Shown here piece by piece: positions 7,326 to 16,416 of a DNA stretch of 64,000 nt; position 1 is the stretch's first letter; each line of letters begins with the position of its first letter. Where the stretch lies: positions 1,011,120 through 1,075,119 of the forward strand of contig NZ_WUUT01000001.1 of NCBI RefSeq assembly GCF_009831575.1, in the 5' to 3' direction. The position numbers and the translations under genes were made by a program. The DNA comes from Halovenus carboxidivorans (GTDB lineage: Archaea > Halobacteriota > Halobacteria > Halobacteriales > Haloarculaceae). The notes beneath the pieces were generated by a model, which saw only the letters and a list, made by a program, of their open reading frames with translations, was not told where the DNA came from and did not search any database.

Positions 7326-8888
7326 ATGGATACTGACGGTCTCGCCGGCGGCAGTTCACCTTTCCCCGGGGGCACTTCCGCTCTGACCGGACTTACGGTT
7401 GTAGTTGTCGCGTTCGGACTGTTGTTGACAATTTTCGACATACTGAAAAAGACCGTCTTCCGTGATGCGAGTTGGAACTACACGTACCAGCACTGGAACT
7501 TCGTGTACGACCCGATTGCACTGGGCGCACTCGTCGTGGTACTGGCCGTAATCGTTCTCACTGTCCCCCGATGGATGGACCTCTCTCCCCGCCAGTTCGC
7601 CGTCGGACTGTTCCTGACGAGCGTTTTGGTGTTCGCGCTGGGACTGTTCGCCTTGCCTCTGGAGTTGACGCGTGCACTCGACCTGGACAAGCGGGGACTG
7701 TTCAACGGGGCAGTGTATCTCGTCGAACGAGGACCGGTCGACTTTCTCAGTTCATTCAATACGCTCCCACAGACAGCGCCAGAGAACGAAGACCTCTATA
7801 TCTGGCCGTTCGATATCACTCAGGATGACGCTGCGGCAAACGCGTTCGCCGAGTGGATGGGCGGTTTGGAGTGGGTGCCGTTCAACGAAGTGTTCGCGGA
7901 GTACGTTGGTGAGTACACCACCCAGAAACACGGGCCGGTATCGGTGCTGTTCATCGCACCGTTTGTCCTCCTGTTCGGGAAGTCGACGGCGGCCGCCCTC
8001 GTTGGAGGCGTCGTCATCGCCTGTCTCATCCCTGTCGTCGGGTACTACACGTTCAGGCTGTACTTCGAGGAAGGGCTGAGCCGCCTCGGCGCGGTGATGG
8101 TCGCTATCGCTCCGGGCCTGTTCATCTGGACACGTCACGCCTCGCCGGTCCCCTACGACATCGTTACCGCCCTCCTCGTCGCCTGCACTCTCTACGCCTT
8201 CCTGAAGGGCATCAAGACCGGCCGTCGTCGGTATCTCGTCGCGACGGGGATATTCCTCTCGCTGGCTGCGATGACGAAACTCACCGGACTGTTGGTACTG
8301 CTCCCGATGGCGATCATCTTGATCCGAGAGGCTGGTGGACTGAAGGAGTACGTCCGTCAATCGGGGATTATCGCGGGATCGTGGTTCGCCTTCCCGTTGA
8401 CGTTTCTGGCTGCGGGATACAATTTCGCCGCACAGTTACTGTACACCGCGTACAAGACCACGTTGTACAATATGCAGAGCGGCGGTGGCGGACGTCCAGA
8501 GGGGAGTCCTGCCGATGCGCTCAACAACGACCTCGTCGGACTCGTCGGAACGCTGTACAACGGTCGCTGGATGAATCCCGTGTTACTCGTCCTCGTGGCA
8601 GCGTTCGTCGGGTACCTGCTGTATTCCAGAGGCAACGTGAAGAAAGATCACCATTTCGTCAGTGCGGCGCTGTTGACCGCATTTCTTCCGTTCGGCGTCT
8701 GGGTGCTGTTCGCATCTGGGACGTTCTCGCGTCACACTATCGTTCTTGTCATTCCGCTCGCGTTTATCGCATTATCTGGACTCTCGACAGTTCTCGACAA
8801 TCCCGGACGAATCCCAGACACTCGTCTGGAAATATTTTATCGACTCGCAGTAATTGTCGCTGGGTTACAGCTTCTCATTAATATCTAA
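7326..8888 (+). CDS. multi-spanning GT39/ArnT-like membrane glycosyltransferase
   Basis: This roughly 520-residue protein has around ten or more hydrophobic segments, starting near residue 23 (LTVVVVAFGLLLTIFD). Such proteins transfer sugars from lipid-linked donors on the outer membrane face. A DD-type or DE-type acidic pair would be expected in the first external loop; the long loop after the third segment, acidic and tryptophan-rich, fits that role but I cannot fix the catalytic Asp. I chose ATG 7326 because a TATA-like TTAATAAAA is centred about 29 bases upstream; a GTG at 7308 would add six residues. No full match to AglB was seen. Confidence 0.72.
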   Translation: MDTDGLAGGSSPFPGGTSALTGLTVVVVAFGLLLTIFDILKKTVFRDASWNYTYQHWNFVYDPIALGALVVVLAVIVLTVPRWMDLSPRQFAVGLFLTSVLVFALGLFALPLELTRALDLDKRGLFNGAVYLVERGPVDFLSSFNTLPQTAPENEDLYIWPFDITQDDAAANAFAEWMGGLEWVPFNEVFAEYVGEYTTQKHGPVSVLFIAPFVLLFGKSTAAALVGGVVIACLIPVVGYYTFRLYFEEGLSRLGAVMVAIAPGLFIWTRHASPVPYDIVTALLVACTLYAFLKGIKTGRRRYLVATGIFLSLAAMTKLTGLLVLLPMAIILIREAGGLKEYVRQSGIIAGSWFAFPLTFLAAGYNFAAQLLYTAYKTTLYNMQSGGGGRPEGSPADALNNDLVGLVGTLYNGRWMNPVLLVLVAAFVGYLLYSRGNVKKDHHFVSAALLTAFLPFGVWVLFASGTFSRHTIVLVIPLAFIALSGLSTVLDNPGRIPDTRLEIFYRLAVIVAGLQLLINI

Positions 8889-8950
8889 CCAGGGACGTAT
8901 AGAACGTCCACAATCCGGAGGTTTTTGACCGTCGGTGGGTACGCCTACGT

Positions 8951-9640
8951 ATGGTCCGTGATGAGAGGTACAGGCAAAATCATGATGGAATACTTCAGAG
9001 GCTAAACGAAACCGCGATTCCGAAATATCTCCGGAAGGTGGCCACAGCGTTGGGCGTCGAGCCCCATCTCGATGTTCTCTTCCACAGTCCTCTCCGGTCA
9101 AGAGCCTGGTTCGACTGCTACGGGGGTGCTGCAGTCGACCAGTTCGGAAACCCCCTGCCTTGGATGCCATATTCAGTGATCGATTTCCTCTCTGAGAGAG
9201 TTGGTAAGGAGCTACGAGTATTCGAATACGGGAGCGGGAACTCCACCCGGTGGTGGTCCAGCCACGTCGGGGAGGTCGTTTGCGTAGAGGACGACGAATA
9301 CTGGTACGACGAAGTTTCCGCGACACTGCCTGCGAACACCGAGATACGGTACGAGACTGGTGATGCGTACGTCGATCAAATTTGCGAACACGACCCGTTC
9401 GATGTCATCTCTATCGACGGATCGAAGAGAGTGGAGTGTGCCAAGAGAGCGGTTGACAACCTCGCTGAGGACGGTGTCATCGTCTTCGACGATACTTTCA
9501 ACAAGGACTACCGGGAGGGGATCGAATATCTCAAGGAGAGGGGGTTTCGAGAGATATTCTTCCAAGGGATGGGTCCGGTGACATCGAATTTACAACGGAC
9601 ATCAATCTTTTACCGGGATAAAAATTGCTTCGGAATATAA
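8951..9640 (+). CDS. class I SAM-methyltransferase-like protein of the glycan island
   Basis: This 229-residue protein contains a Rossmann-type core with VFEYGSGNSTRWW (about 90-102, motif I), VVCVEDDEYWYDEV (motif II), then FDVISIDGSKRVECAKRA and GVIVFDDTF. The layout resembles FkbM/class I methyltransferases found in polysaccharide clusters, so O-methylation of a sugar is likely but unproven. The C-terminal third (GFREIFFQGMGPV) may hold the acceptor site. A TATA-like GGTTTTTGA lies about 29 bases before the ATG, consistent with a leaderless transcript. Confidence 0.7.
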   Translation: MVRDERYRQNHDGILQRLNETAIPKYLRKVATALGVEPHLDVLFHSPLRSRAWFDCYGGAAVDQFGNPLPWMPYSVIDFLSERVGKELRVFEYGSGNSTRWWSSHVGEVVCVEDDEYWYDEVSATLPANTEIRYETGDAYVDQICEHDPFDVISIDGSKRVECAKRAVDNLAEDGVIVFDDTFNKDYREGIEYLKERGFREIFFQGMGPVTSNLQRTSIFYRDKNCFGI

Positions 9641-9739
9641 TCCGACAACAATACGGACAGTAAGCGTCGTCCGGACGGGAGAAGACCCTCTGCCGACGGA
9701 CCAGAAATCCTAAACAGGGCCGTTTCGTTCACTCAAACA

Positions 9740-9955
9740 ATGGCTGGTGACGGAGATGACACGACGGTCACGCTTGGCTCCGACATCTATGCCCGTGTGG
9801 AAAAACGGGCTGACCAAAGTGAGTTCGACGACGTTTCCGAGTACGTGGAGTACGTCCTCGATTCGTTGCTCACCGAACTAGAGGGACAGTCCGAGTCAGC
9901 CGAAGACGACGAGGAGGTCAGAGAGCGACTGCGCGAACTCGGCTACCTGGAGTGA
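9740..9955 (+). CDS. ribbon-helix-helix-like small protein with a sulfatase-type C-tail
   Basis: This 71-residue protein starts with a short beta strand (TTVTLGSDIYARVEKRAD) followed by two helices (EFDDVSEYVEYVLDSLL), the layout of a CopG/RHH fold. An acidic linker follows, and the last residues are RERLRELGYLE. That tail nearly equals the LRDLGYLE end of the hydrolase at 5753-7147. Similar two-part proteins occur beside sulfatase-fold enzymes elsewhere, which hints at a partner or regulatory function. A TATA-like TCCTAAACA about 28 bases upstream supports this ATG. It lies 9 bases before the GT4 gene and is probably co-transcribed with it. Confidence 0.65.
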   Translation: MAGDGDDTTVTLGSDIYARVEKRADQSEFDDVSEYVEYVLDSLLTELEGQSESAEDDEEVRERLRELGYLE

Positions 9956-9963
9956 GGACTCAG

Positions 9964-11082
9964 ATGTCAGAAACGGAGTCTATCACGGTGTTTCTCCCCG
10001 GCCTCCACGGCGGCGGTGCCGAGAAGATGATGCTCGACCTCTCCAGCGAGTTCGTCGACAGGGGACTGGATGTCGACCTCGTCGTCGCGAGCAGGGAGGG
10101 GAAGTTCCTCGACAAGGTCCCCGAGAAAGTTGATCTAATTGACCTCGACGCGCCAGAACCGCCCGGGTACGGACTTCTCGGAGCACTCCCCGGACTGATC
10201 TCTCACCTCAGAGATCGTTGTCCAGATGCCGTTCTCTCGGCGCTGAACCGCGCGAACATCGTCGCTGTCCTCGCCACGCGACTCTCTCAGGTCGATGCGC
10301 GGGTCGTCGTCAGCGAGCGTAACCACCTGTCGACGTACCTCGATCACGCGATGCGGCGGGAGCAACTCGCCCTTCCGCGACTGATCAGAGCAGTCTACCC
10401 ATACGCGGACGACGTGGTGGCCATCTCCGAAGGCGTCGCCGACGATCTCGCCGAAACGGCAGGACTGGACCGAGAGTCGATAACCGTCGTCTACAACCCC
10501 GCGATGACACCCGAGATTCGCGGGATGTACGACGAACCCGTCGAGTATCCGTGGTTCGGAGACGACCTACCAGTGATCATCGGCGTCGGTAGTCTGACCG
10601 AACAGAAGGACTTCCCGACTCTACTCCGTGCGGTTGCCCACCTCCGCGAGGAGCGTCCCTGTCGACTCGTCATCTGCGGCGAGGGCGAGAAACGGCCAGA
10701 ACTGGAAGCACTGGTCGAGGAACTCGGTCTGGACGACATCGTCGACCTGCCCGGGTTCGTCGACAATCCCTACGCGATGATGAACCAGGCTGATGTCTTC
10801 GCACTCTCCTCGAAGTGGGAGGGGTTTGGCAACGTCATCGTCGAGGCACTCGGTTGCGGGTGCCCAGTCGTCTCAACTGATTGTCCGAGCGGACCGGCAG
10901 AAATTCTCTCCGGTGGGAAACACGGGGAGTTAGTCCCTGTCGGTGATCCACGTGCGCTCGCCAGTGGTATCGCCGCCCAACTGGATGACCCACCGAATGC
11001 ACGGGAGTTACAGGAACGCGCGGACGACTTCGCCGTCGATACCATCGCTCGAGAGTACCTGACTGTCCTGCTAGACCGCTAA
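9964..11082 (+). CDS. GT4-family glycosyltransferase
   Basis: This 372-residue GT-B enzyme would transfer a sugar from a nucleotide donor to a lipid- or glycan-linked acceptor on the cytoplasmic side. Seen are the N-terminal GGGAEKMMLDL loop (about 16), ISEGVADDL in the hinge region, GVGSLTEQKDFPTLLRA starting the C-terminal domain (about 203), LVICGEGEKRPELE, and the donor-site SSKWEGFGNVIVEALGCGCPVVSTD with the EX7E pattern (about 282-304). I chose the ATG at 9964; a GTG at 9952 overlaps the previous stop. Sugar identity cannot be told. Confidence 0.88.
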   Translation: MSETESITVFLPGLHGGGAEKMMLDLSSEFVDRGLDVDLVVASREGKFLDKVPEKVDLIDLDAPEPPGYGLLGALPGLISHLRDRCPDAVLSALNRANIVAVLATRLSQVDARVVVSERNHLSTYLDHAMRREQLALPRLIRAVYPYADDVVAISEGVADDLAETAGLDRESITVVYNPAMTPEIRGMYDEPVEYPWFGDDLPVIIGVGSLTEQKDFPTLLRAVAHLREERPCRLVICGEGEKRPELEALVEELGLDDIVDLPGFVDNPYAMMNQADVFALSSKWEGFGNVIVEALGCGCPVVSTDCPSGPAEILSGGKHGELVPVGDPRALASGIAAQLDDPPNARELQERADDFAVDTIAREYLTVLLDR

Positions 11083-11295
11083 CCGCTCGTATGAGAACGT
11101 CCACGGCAACGTTGTCGATACTATTGAGTGAGCGCTGTACCGGTGTGTCTCGTCAAGGATTGTGAGTGAGACAACTGAATCAGCAGCCACTCCCCCTGTC
11201 GGGGTTGTTCGGCACGGCGAGGCCGAAATGGTCGCTCCAAGCTTTCGCCTCCGGCACAACACGACAGAGGAACCGACCGTAGCCTGAACCTACTA

Positions 11296-11303
11296 TTTAT
11301 AAG
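11296..11303 (+). promoter_or_regulatory. TATA box of the rpe cassette
   Basis: TTTATAAG is centred 30 bases before the ATG at 11330 and likely drives the overlapping rpe-GDPD-kinase genes as one leaderless transcript. Confidence 0.65.
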
Positions 11304-11329
11304 CCGCTGGTTCAAACGTAATCGCCAGT

Positions 11330-11989
11330 ATGCCAGAAGTCTCACCGTCGATACTTGCGTCTGATCTCTCCAATCTGGCGGAAGTCCTGTCAGCGGTCGA
11401 GACTGCCGATAGACTCCACATCGACATCATGGACGGTCACTTCGTTCCGAACATCTCGATGGGCTTTCCGATCGTCGAGTCTCTCCAAGGTCACACCCCC
11501 CTTCCGATAGACCTCCACATGATGGTGGCGAACCCTCTCGAGTTGATTGATCGGGTGTCGACGCTCGATATCGATAGTGCAACCATTCACGTCGAGGCGA
11601 TCGAGGACGTGAGCGCCTTCAAGCGACGCGCGGAGACAGCGGGGATCACCACCGGACTGGCGATCAATCCGGAGACGGATATCGATGGGCTTGGCCCACA
11701 ACTGTCGGAGATCAACCGGATCACGGTCATGGGCGTGACGCCGGGATTCACCGGGCAGACGTTCCAACCGGAGGTCCTCGAGAAAGTGGAATTGCTCGAC
11801 GAGACGTTCGACGGTCGGATCGAGGTGGACGGAGGGATAACGCTCGAAACCGCGAGACAGTGCGTCGGAGCAGGCGCCGATATTCTGGTCTCCGGGTCGA
11901 CGATTTTCCAGAGCGACGACGAGGTGAAGACCATCGACGCACTGCGTACCGTTTCGGCGGAAGAGCCTCAAGCGAGACGGCGAACATGA
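11330..11989 (+). CDS. rpe: ribulose-phosphate 3-epimerase
   Basis: This 219-residue TIM barrel interconverts ribulose 5-phosphate and xylulose 5-phosphate. Visible are SPSILASDL (5-13), HIDIMDGHFVPNISMG (about 31-46) with metal-binding His and catalytic Asp, DLHMMVANP, MGVTPGFTGQTF (about 141), and EVDGGITLETA with catalytic Asp (about 168), then VSGSTIF for phosphate binding. Most haloarchaea lack a complete classical pentose cycle, so its place in a glycan island suggests a role in making an activated pentulose or pentitol. Its stop codon overlaps the next ATG (ATGA). Confidence 0.93.
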   Translation: MPEVSPSILASDLSNLAEVLSAVETADRLHIDIMDGHFVPNISMGFPIVESLQGHTPLPIDLHMMVANPLELIDRVSTLDIDSATIHVEAIEDVSAFKRRAETAGITTGLAINPETDIDGLGPQLSEINRITVMGVTPGFTGQTFQPEVLEKVELLDETFDGRIEVDGGITLETARQCVGAGADILVSGSTIFQSDDEVKTIDALRTVSAEEPQARRRT

Positions 11990-12786
11990 AGGTGCTAGCA
12001 CACAGAGGCGACCACAGAACCGCCCCGGAGAACACACTGGCTGCGTTCAGGAGTGCACTTCGGGACGGGTTCGGCCTGGAAACCGACCTGCGTCTGACCG
12101 ATGACGACTCTCTCGTTCTCCTCCACGACAGGAACCTACGAAGGGTGAGCGATGTCGACGCGACCGTCGATCAACTCTCTCTGGACGAACTGAAAACAGT
12201 AGAGGTTGGTCCCTCGGCCAACCCCCACGTGGTACCCACACTACCCGAACTCCTCGAAATATTCGTTGCCGAGGCGACACCGTCGGCGGAACTCGCCCTG
12301 CATCTCAAGGCTGTTGACAACGAAACAGCGGCTTTGCGCGTTGTCGAGACCCTCGAACGGTGGGCCCGCCGGACCGACCGTGACCTGCTGGAACAGATAG
12401 TCGTATTCGACGTGACGGTCAACATAGCGAGAGCAATCAAGCGCGCGAATCCGTCGATTCGGGTCGGTCTCTCTATCGGCGAGTCCGATCACTTTCCGGA
12501 CGAAGAACACCCAACGATCTATCCCTTCGAGGCTGTTGGAGAACTTGACTGCTGGGACGTCGCCTGGGCTGACGAGTGGACCGGGTCACTGTACACGGAC
12601 GGCTTCTTTCGAGAACTTCGCGAGAAGGACAAAACGGTTATTAGTGTCTCTCCTGAACTGCATGCAAACACGGATCCGCGTCACCCGAAAGCCGACTCCC
12701 CGGCCGACATCTGGCAAACCCTGGAACGACTCGGTGTCGACGGTGTCTGTACGGACTTTCCGGAACGGATATCAGAGCGACAATGA
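11986..12786 (+). CDS. glycerophosphodiester phosphodiesterase family protein
   Basis: This 266-residue TIM barrel starts VLAHRGDHRTAPENTLAAF, the GDPD signature with catalytic His and metal-binding Glu (residues 2-20). ETDLRLTDDDSLVLLHD follows with the second catalytic His (about 37-53), and GVDGVCTDFPE ends the barrel. Known members cleave glycerophosphodiesters to glycerol 3-phosphate and an alcohol. Here it could hydrolyse or process a polyol-phosphate polymer, but this is inference. It overlaps rpe by four bases and overlaps the kinase gene by four bases (ATGA), so translation is probably coupled. Confidence 0.87.
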   Translation: MKVLAHRGDHRTAPENTLAAFRSALRDGFGLETDLRLTDDDSLVLLHDRNLRRVSDVDATVDQLSLDELKTVEVGPSANPHVVPTLPELLEIFVAEATPSAELALHLKAVDNETAALRVVETLERWARRTDRDLLEQIVVFDVTVNIARAIKRANPSIRVGLSIGESDHFPDEEHPTIYPFEAVGELDCWDVAWADEWTGSLYTDGFFRELREKDKTVISVSPELHANTDPRHPKADSPADIWQTLERLGVDGVCTDFPERISERQ

Positions 12787-14333
12787 GTGACTCCAACACC
12801 TGCTATCTGGTCGTCAATCTCGGACTTCGAAGTAATAGAGTGATAGCGTTCGACGCCGATGGAACGAAACTGGACGAGGCGTCGGAACAAATCGAGACTC
12901 GGGTCTCGGCGGCCAGAGTCGAACAGGACCCTGACGAGTGGTAGCGTTCGACTCGAACTCTCGTGAAGGCTACCGACCCCACAGTCCGGAAACGTGTCGG
13001 ATACCTGACCGTGACCAGTTCGTCCTGTAATTTAGTCTGTACGGACAGCGCCGGCGAACCGGTGTGCGACTCGTTGCTGGTCAGCGACAAACGAAGCAAA
13101 AGACAGGCTGACCGCCTTGCCCAAGACGACAGCCTCGCCGAACTGTTCACGAACAGCAACTTCTCAGCGTCTGCAAGCTATATGTTCCCGAAAATCTGCT
13201 GGCTGTCGGAGCACGAGCCAACCGTCTTCGCCGAGACGGAGACGTTCGGGTCATCGAACAGTTTCCTGACCAGACGGTTCACTGGACGGTCGGTAACCGA
13301 CTACCTCGACGCCGAGAAGTTCTATTACGACCGCGACGCGGGGTATCCCGACGAACTGCTCGACCGACTCGGACTCGACAGCGAACAGCTCCCCGACGTG
13401 GTGCAAGTCGGAACTGACATCGGTCCCATAGACGATTCCGTCGCCGACGAACTCGGTCTCCCATCCGATATCCGGTTCGTCGTCACCACCTACGACGCCC
13501 TGGCCGCGTTCTGGGGGTCGGGTCCGACCGAGGAGGGAGACGGTACGAACGTCTGTGGGACGTGCTCGTCACTAAGGACGGCGATGCCGGGGACAGCTAG
13601 CCTCGATCTGTCTGGGAGCACGATCAAAGCCCAGCGGTTCGCTCGCCCGGATATCCTCGCTGTCGGCGGGTCGAACAGCATCGAAGGCGGTCTACTGGAG
13701 TGGGTCAAATCCACGCTCTATCCCGACGAGAAGCAGGGCGAAGAACTGTTTGACACGATGGAGGCGGAGGCCAGGGAAAGTTCTCTCGGCGCGGGTGGCG
13801 TGGTCTTTCTGCCGTATCTGCTCGGGGAACGCGCGCCCTTCGACGACCCGGATGCCCGCGGCATGTTCTTCGGACTGGAGCGGAAACACGGCCGCGAAGA
13901 CCTCGTCCGCGCCGTGTTCGAGAGCATCGGATTCTTGACTCGCCACATGGTCTCGGAGATAGAGCGTTCGAACGCCACCGTCGAGACGTTGGAAGCCGCG
14001 GGTGGGTTGACCCGGCGCAACTTCGCGTGCCAGATCAAAGCCGACGTGACAGGCAAGCCCGTGTTGCTCGTCGAAGAACTGGAGAACACGGCGCTCGGGT
14101 GCATGATCATCACGGCGAGTCAGGCGCGAGAGGAAGACATGCAGTCTATCGCGAACGAGGTTGTCGACTACAGCCGCCGGTTCGAACCCGACCCCGACCG
14201 TCACGAGAAGTACAGCGAACTGTACGACCTCTTCCGGGAACTGTACGAGTCCAACAAGGAGAATTTCAAGCGACGAGCGGACCTCATCGAACGACTGGAC
14301 GAGGACGAGACCGGAAGCGACAGACAACTGTAG
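12783..14333 (+). pseudogene. FGGY-family carbohydrate kinase split by an in-frame amber codon
   Basis: The reading frame from ATG 12783 encodes 53 residues, ends at TAG (12942-12944), and then continues in the same frame to 14333. Read through, it would be a 516-residue FGGY kinase. Upstream: LVVNLGLRSNRVIAFDADG (ATPase subdomain 1). Downstream: LLVSDKRS (metal/base Asp region), GLPSDIRFVVTTYDALAAFWG, CGTCSSL, LGERAPFDDPDARGMFFG and the adenosine loop EAAGGLTRRNFACQIKAD. The stop most simply reflects a TGG-to-TAG change. A shorter product from GTG 12963 would lack the N-terminal phosphate-binding strand. It may be a recent pseudogene, a sequencing error, or a recoded codon. Substrate is probably a pentulose/polyol. 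Confidence 0.8.
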
Positions 14334-14394
14334 TCTCGGCCCCGCGTGGCGACCCCGACAAACCTTTTTGTCGAGTTGAGCGATATGCGCACAC

Positions 14395-15102
14395 ATGGAT
14401 GTCATAGTGCCGATTGCAGCGATCGATCCCGCGTTCAACTCGGGTGGGTACGAACGGCCCAAGCCGTTCGTCGAGGTGCGGGGCAAGCCGATGATCGAGT
14501 GGGCAACTGCGCCCGTCGAGTGGGTTGATCCCGAATCGTTCATTTTTGTCGTGTTGCAGCAGCACGTCGACGAGTTCGCTATCGACGTGAAACCCCGAGA
14601 TCGCTACGGAGATGCGATCACGGTGGTGAGACTCGACGGGATGACTGACGGCGCGGCAGAGACTGTTCTGGCGGCGAGAGCCCATCTCTCTGCGGAGCCA
14701 CTGATCGTACTGTTCGGAGACCAGTACATCCAAGCGCCGGTCCGTCGTGTCCTTGAACAGACCGATGCTGATGGGACTATCGCGACGTTCAACTCGACGG
14801 ATCCGGGGTACAGTTACGCGCGGACCGACAACGGGAGAGTGACAGAGGTGGCGGAGAAGGAAGTCATCTCCTCGAATGCGACGGCCGGCCTCTACTACTT
14901 CGAGAGAGGGACGGATTTCGTCGAAGGAGCCGAACGAATGATCGAGAAGAATATCCGCACGAACGGCCTTTTTTATGTTTGTCCGGTATACAACCAGTTG
15001 ATTGAGATGGGAAAACGCATAGAGGTGTTCGAGGTAGACGAGATGTGGAGTCTCGGTGATCCAACTGCAGTCGAACGGTTCGAGCAAGCGGAGGTCCGGT
15101 AA
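14395..15102 (+). CDS. sugar-phosphate nucleotidyltransferase-like protein, divergent N-terminus
   Basis: This 235-residue protein has the fold of NTP-transferases that join a sugar phosphate to a nucleotide. RPKPFVEVRGKPMIEWA (about 22-38) gives the substrate Lys, IVLFGDQYI the metal Asp site (about 103), and the C-terminal WSLGDPTAVERFE is shared with its neighbour. The usual glycine-rich GxGxR loop before the KP motif is replaced by IAAIDPAFNSGGYE, so activity is uncertain. It is followed two bases later by a paralogue, suggesting a heteromer or consecutive steps. TATA-like ACCTTTTTG is about 29 bases upstream. Confidence 0.78.
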   Translation: MDVIVPIAAIDPAFNSGGYERPKPFVEVRGKPMIEWATAPVEWVDPESFIFVVLQQHVDEFAIDVKPRDRYGDAITVVRLDGMTDGAAETVLAARAHLSAEPLIVLFGDQYIQAPVRRVLEQTDADGTIATFNSTDPGYSYARTDNGRVTEVAEKEVISSNATAGLYYFERGTDFVEGAERMIEKNIRTNGLFYVCPVYNQLIEMGKRIEVFEVDEMWSLGDPTAVERFEQAEVR

Positions 15103-15104
15103 CG

Positions 15105-15842
15105 ATGCGGGCGATAATGCCGGTTGCGGGGCTCGGATCCCGGTTCGCGACGGTGGGTATCTCGAAACCGAAACCACTCATCGAGGTCGGAGACAAACCG
15201 ATGGTCAGGTGGGCCGCCGACTCGATACCCTTCGTCGACGATGAGGAGTTCGTGTTCGTCGCCAGACAGGCCCACGTGGACGAGTACGACATCGATGATC
15301 GGCTCAGGGAGATATTCACGCCGGCTATCGATGTCGTCGCTATCGACTACCTGACCGAGGGACCGGCGTGTACAGCGGCACTAGCGAGGGAACACGTCGA
15401 CGACGAGGAGTCGGTCATCGTGACCGATTCGGATCACTACTTCGAGAGCGAGCAATACCGAAAGTTACTCACGAGCGACCGCGAAGGCGTCCGCGGCGCT
15501 ATCCCGGTGTTCAAGGCCGACGATGACGGACTGAGTTACTCAGCAGTCGACGAGGAGATGCACATTCAACGAGTGGCCGAGAAAGATCCCATCTCCCGGT
15601 ACGCAAACATCGGCGCGTACTACTTCGACGAGTTCGGGGAGTTCCGGTCGGCACTCGAAATAGTACAGAAGCGGGAAGAGACGGTGAACAACGAGTACTA
15701 CGTCGCGCCACTCTACAACGAATTCGTCGATGGTGACGGGGACATCGTTGCGTGTGAGTGCGAGACAGTCTGGAGTTTAGGGACACCCGACGCAGTCGAG
15801 CGGTTCGAATCGGAGTATCTCAATTCACGTCGAGAAGCGTAG
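15105..15842 (+). CDS. sugar-phosphate nucleotidyltransferase
   Basis: This 245-residue protein keeps the full N-terminal signature PVAGLGSRFATVGISKPKPLIEV (seen as PVAGLGSRF and KPKPLIEV, residues 4-28), DSDHYF as metal site, FVARQAHVDEYDID, and ends WSLGTPDAVERFESEY. It would form an NDP- or CDP-linked sugar or polyol. It is a tandem paralogue of the preceding gene, two bases apart, and its last 23 bases overlap the converging phosphatase gene. The nucleotide and sugar are unknown. Confidence 0.85.
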   Translation: MRAIMPVAGLGSRFATVGISKPKPLIEVGDKPMVRWAADSIPFVDDEEFVFVARQAHVDEYDIDDRLREIFTPAIDVVAIDYLTEGPACTAALAREHVDDEESVIVTDSDHYFESEQYRKLLTSDREGVRGAIPVFKADDDGLSYSAVDEEMHIQRVAEKDPISRYANIGAYYFDEFGEFRSALEIVQKREETVNNEYYVAPLYNEFVDGDGDIVACECETVWSLGTPDAVERFESEYLNSRREA

Positions 15843-16416
15843 CGTCTCCATCCTCCTCAGTCGAGATACGGTAAATCTGGTCGGCAGAAGGGGTGAATGA
15901 GGCGGCGGTTTCGTCGGAGACACCCTCGAAGTGTTTTTTCATGTTTCGGAGCACTCCGAGATGGGTCACGACCCCGACGGTATCGTAGTCAGATTCGCGG
16001 AGACCGGTATAGAAGTCAACAACACGGTCGTATATGTCTGCATAGCTCTGTCCGCTGACGCCCTCGTGCTCTCCGGGGTGTTCGAAGTTGTACTTGTCTG
16101 CGGTTCGGCGCTCCCAGACCGCGGTATCGGCGAATTCGGATTTGTACCGCCCCTCCCAGTCACCGTAGCAGATCTCTTTGAGGTCCGGGTCGACTCTAAT
16201 GTCGACTCTGAGTTCCTGCGCGACGAGTTTTGCCGTGTCGAGTGCACGTTTTAACGGGCTGGAAATGAGGACATCGACATCTGTTCTGCTGAGTGTCTCG
16301 GCCACGTTGTTGGCGTGGCGTTTCCCCGTATCCGTGAGCGGTGTGTCGATGTGTCCTTGGAGTTGACCTGCAGCGTTGGCCTCAGTCTGACCGTGTCGGA
16401 TAACGTAAATTTTCAT
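15820..16416 (-). CDS. histidine phosphatase (phosphoglycerate mutase-like) family protein
   Basis: This 198-residue enzyme has the catalytic RHGQTEANAAGQLQGHID (RHG at 7-9; His8 is phosphorylated), SSPLKRALDTAKLV (about 53), the acid E of KEICYGDWEG, and VTHLGVLRNM (second His, about 153). It removes or shuffles a phosphate on small molecules, plausibly a sugar-phosphate intermediate of the adjacent cassette. It converges on the nucleotidyltransferase with 23 bases of overlap. A TATA-like ATTTATCC lies about 40 bases before its ATG on the minus strand. Confidence 0.87.
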   Translation of the reverse strand: MKIYVIRHGQTEANAAGQLQGHIDTPLTDTGKRHANNVAETLSRTDVDVLISSPLKRALDTAKLVAQELRVDIRVDPDLKEICYGDWEGRYKSEFADTAVWERRTADKYNFEHPGEHEGVSGQSYADIYDRVVDFYTGLRESDYDTVGVVTHLGVLRNMKKHFEGVSDETAASFTPSADQIYRISTEEDGDATLLDVN

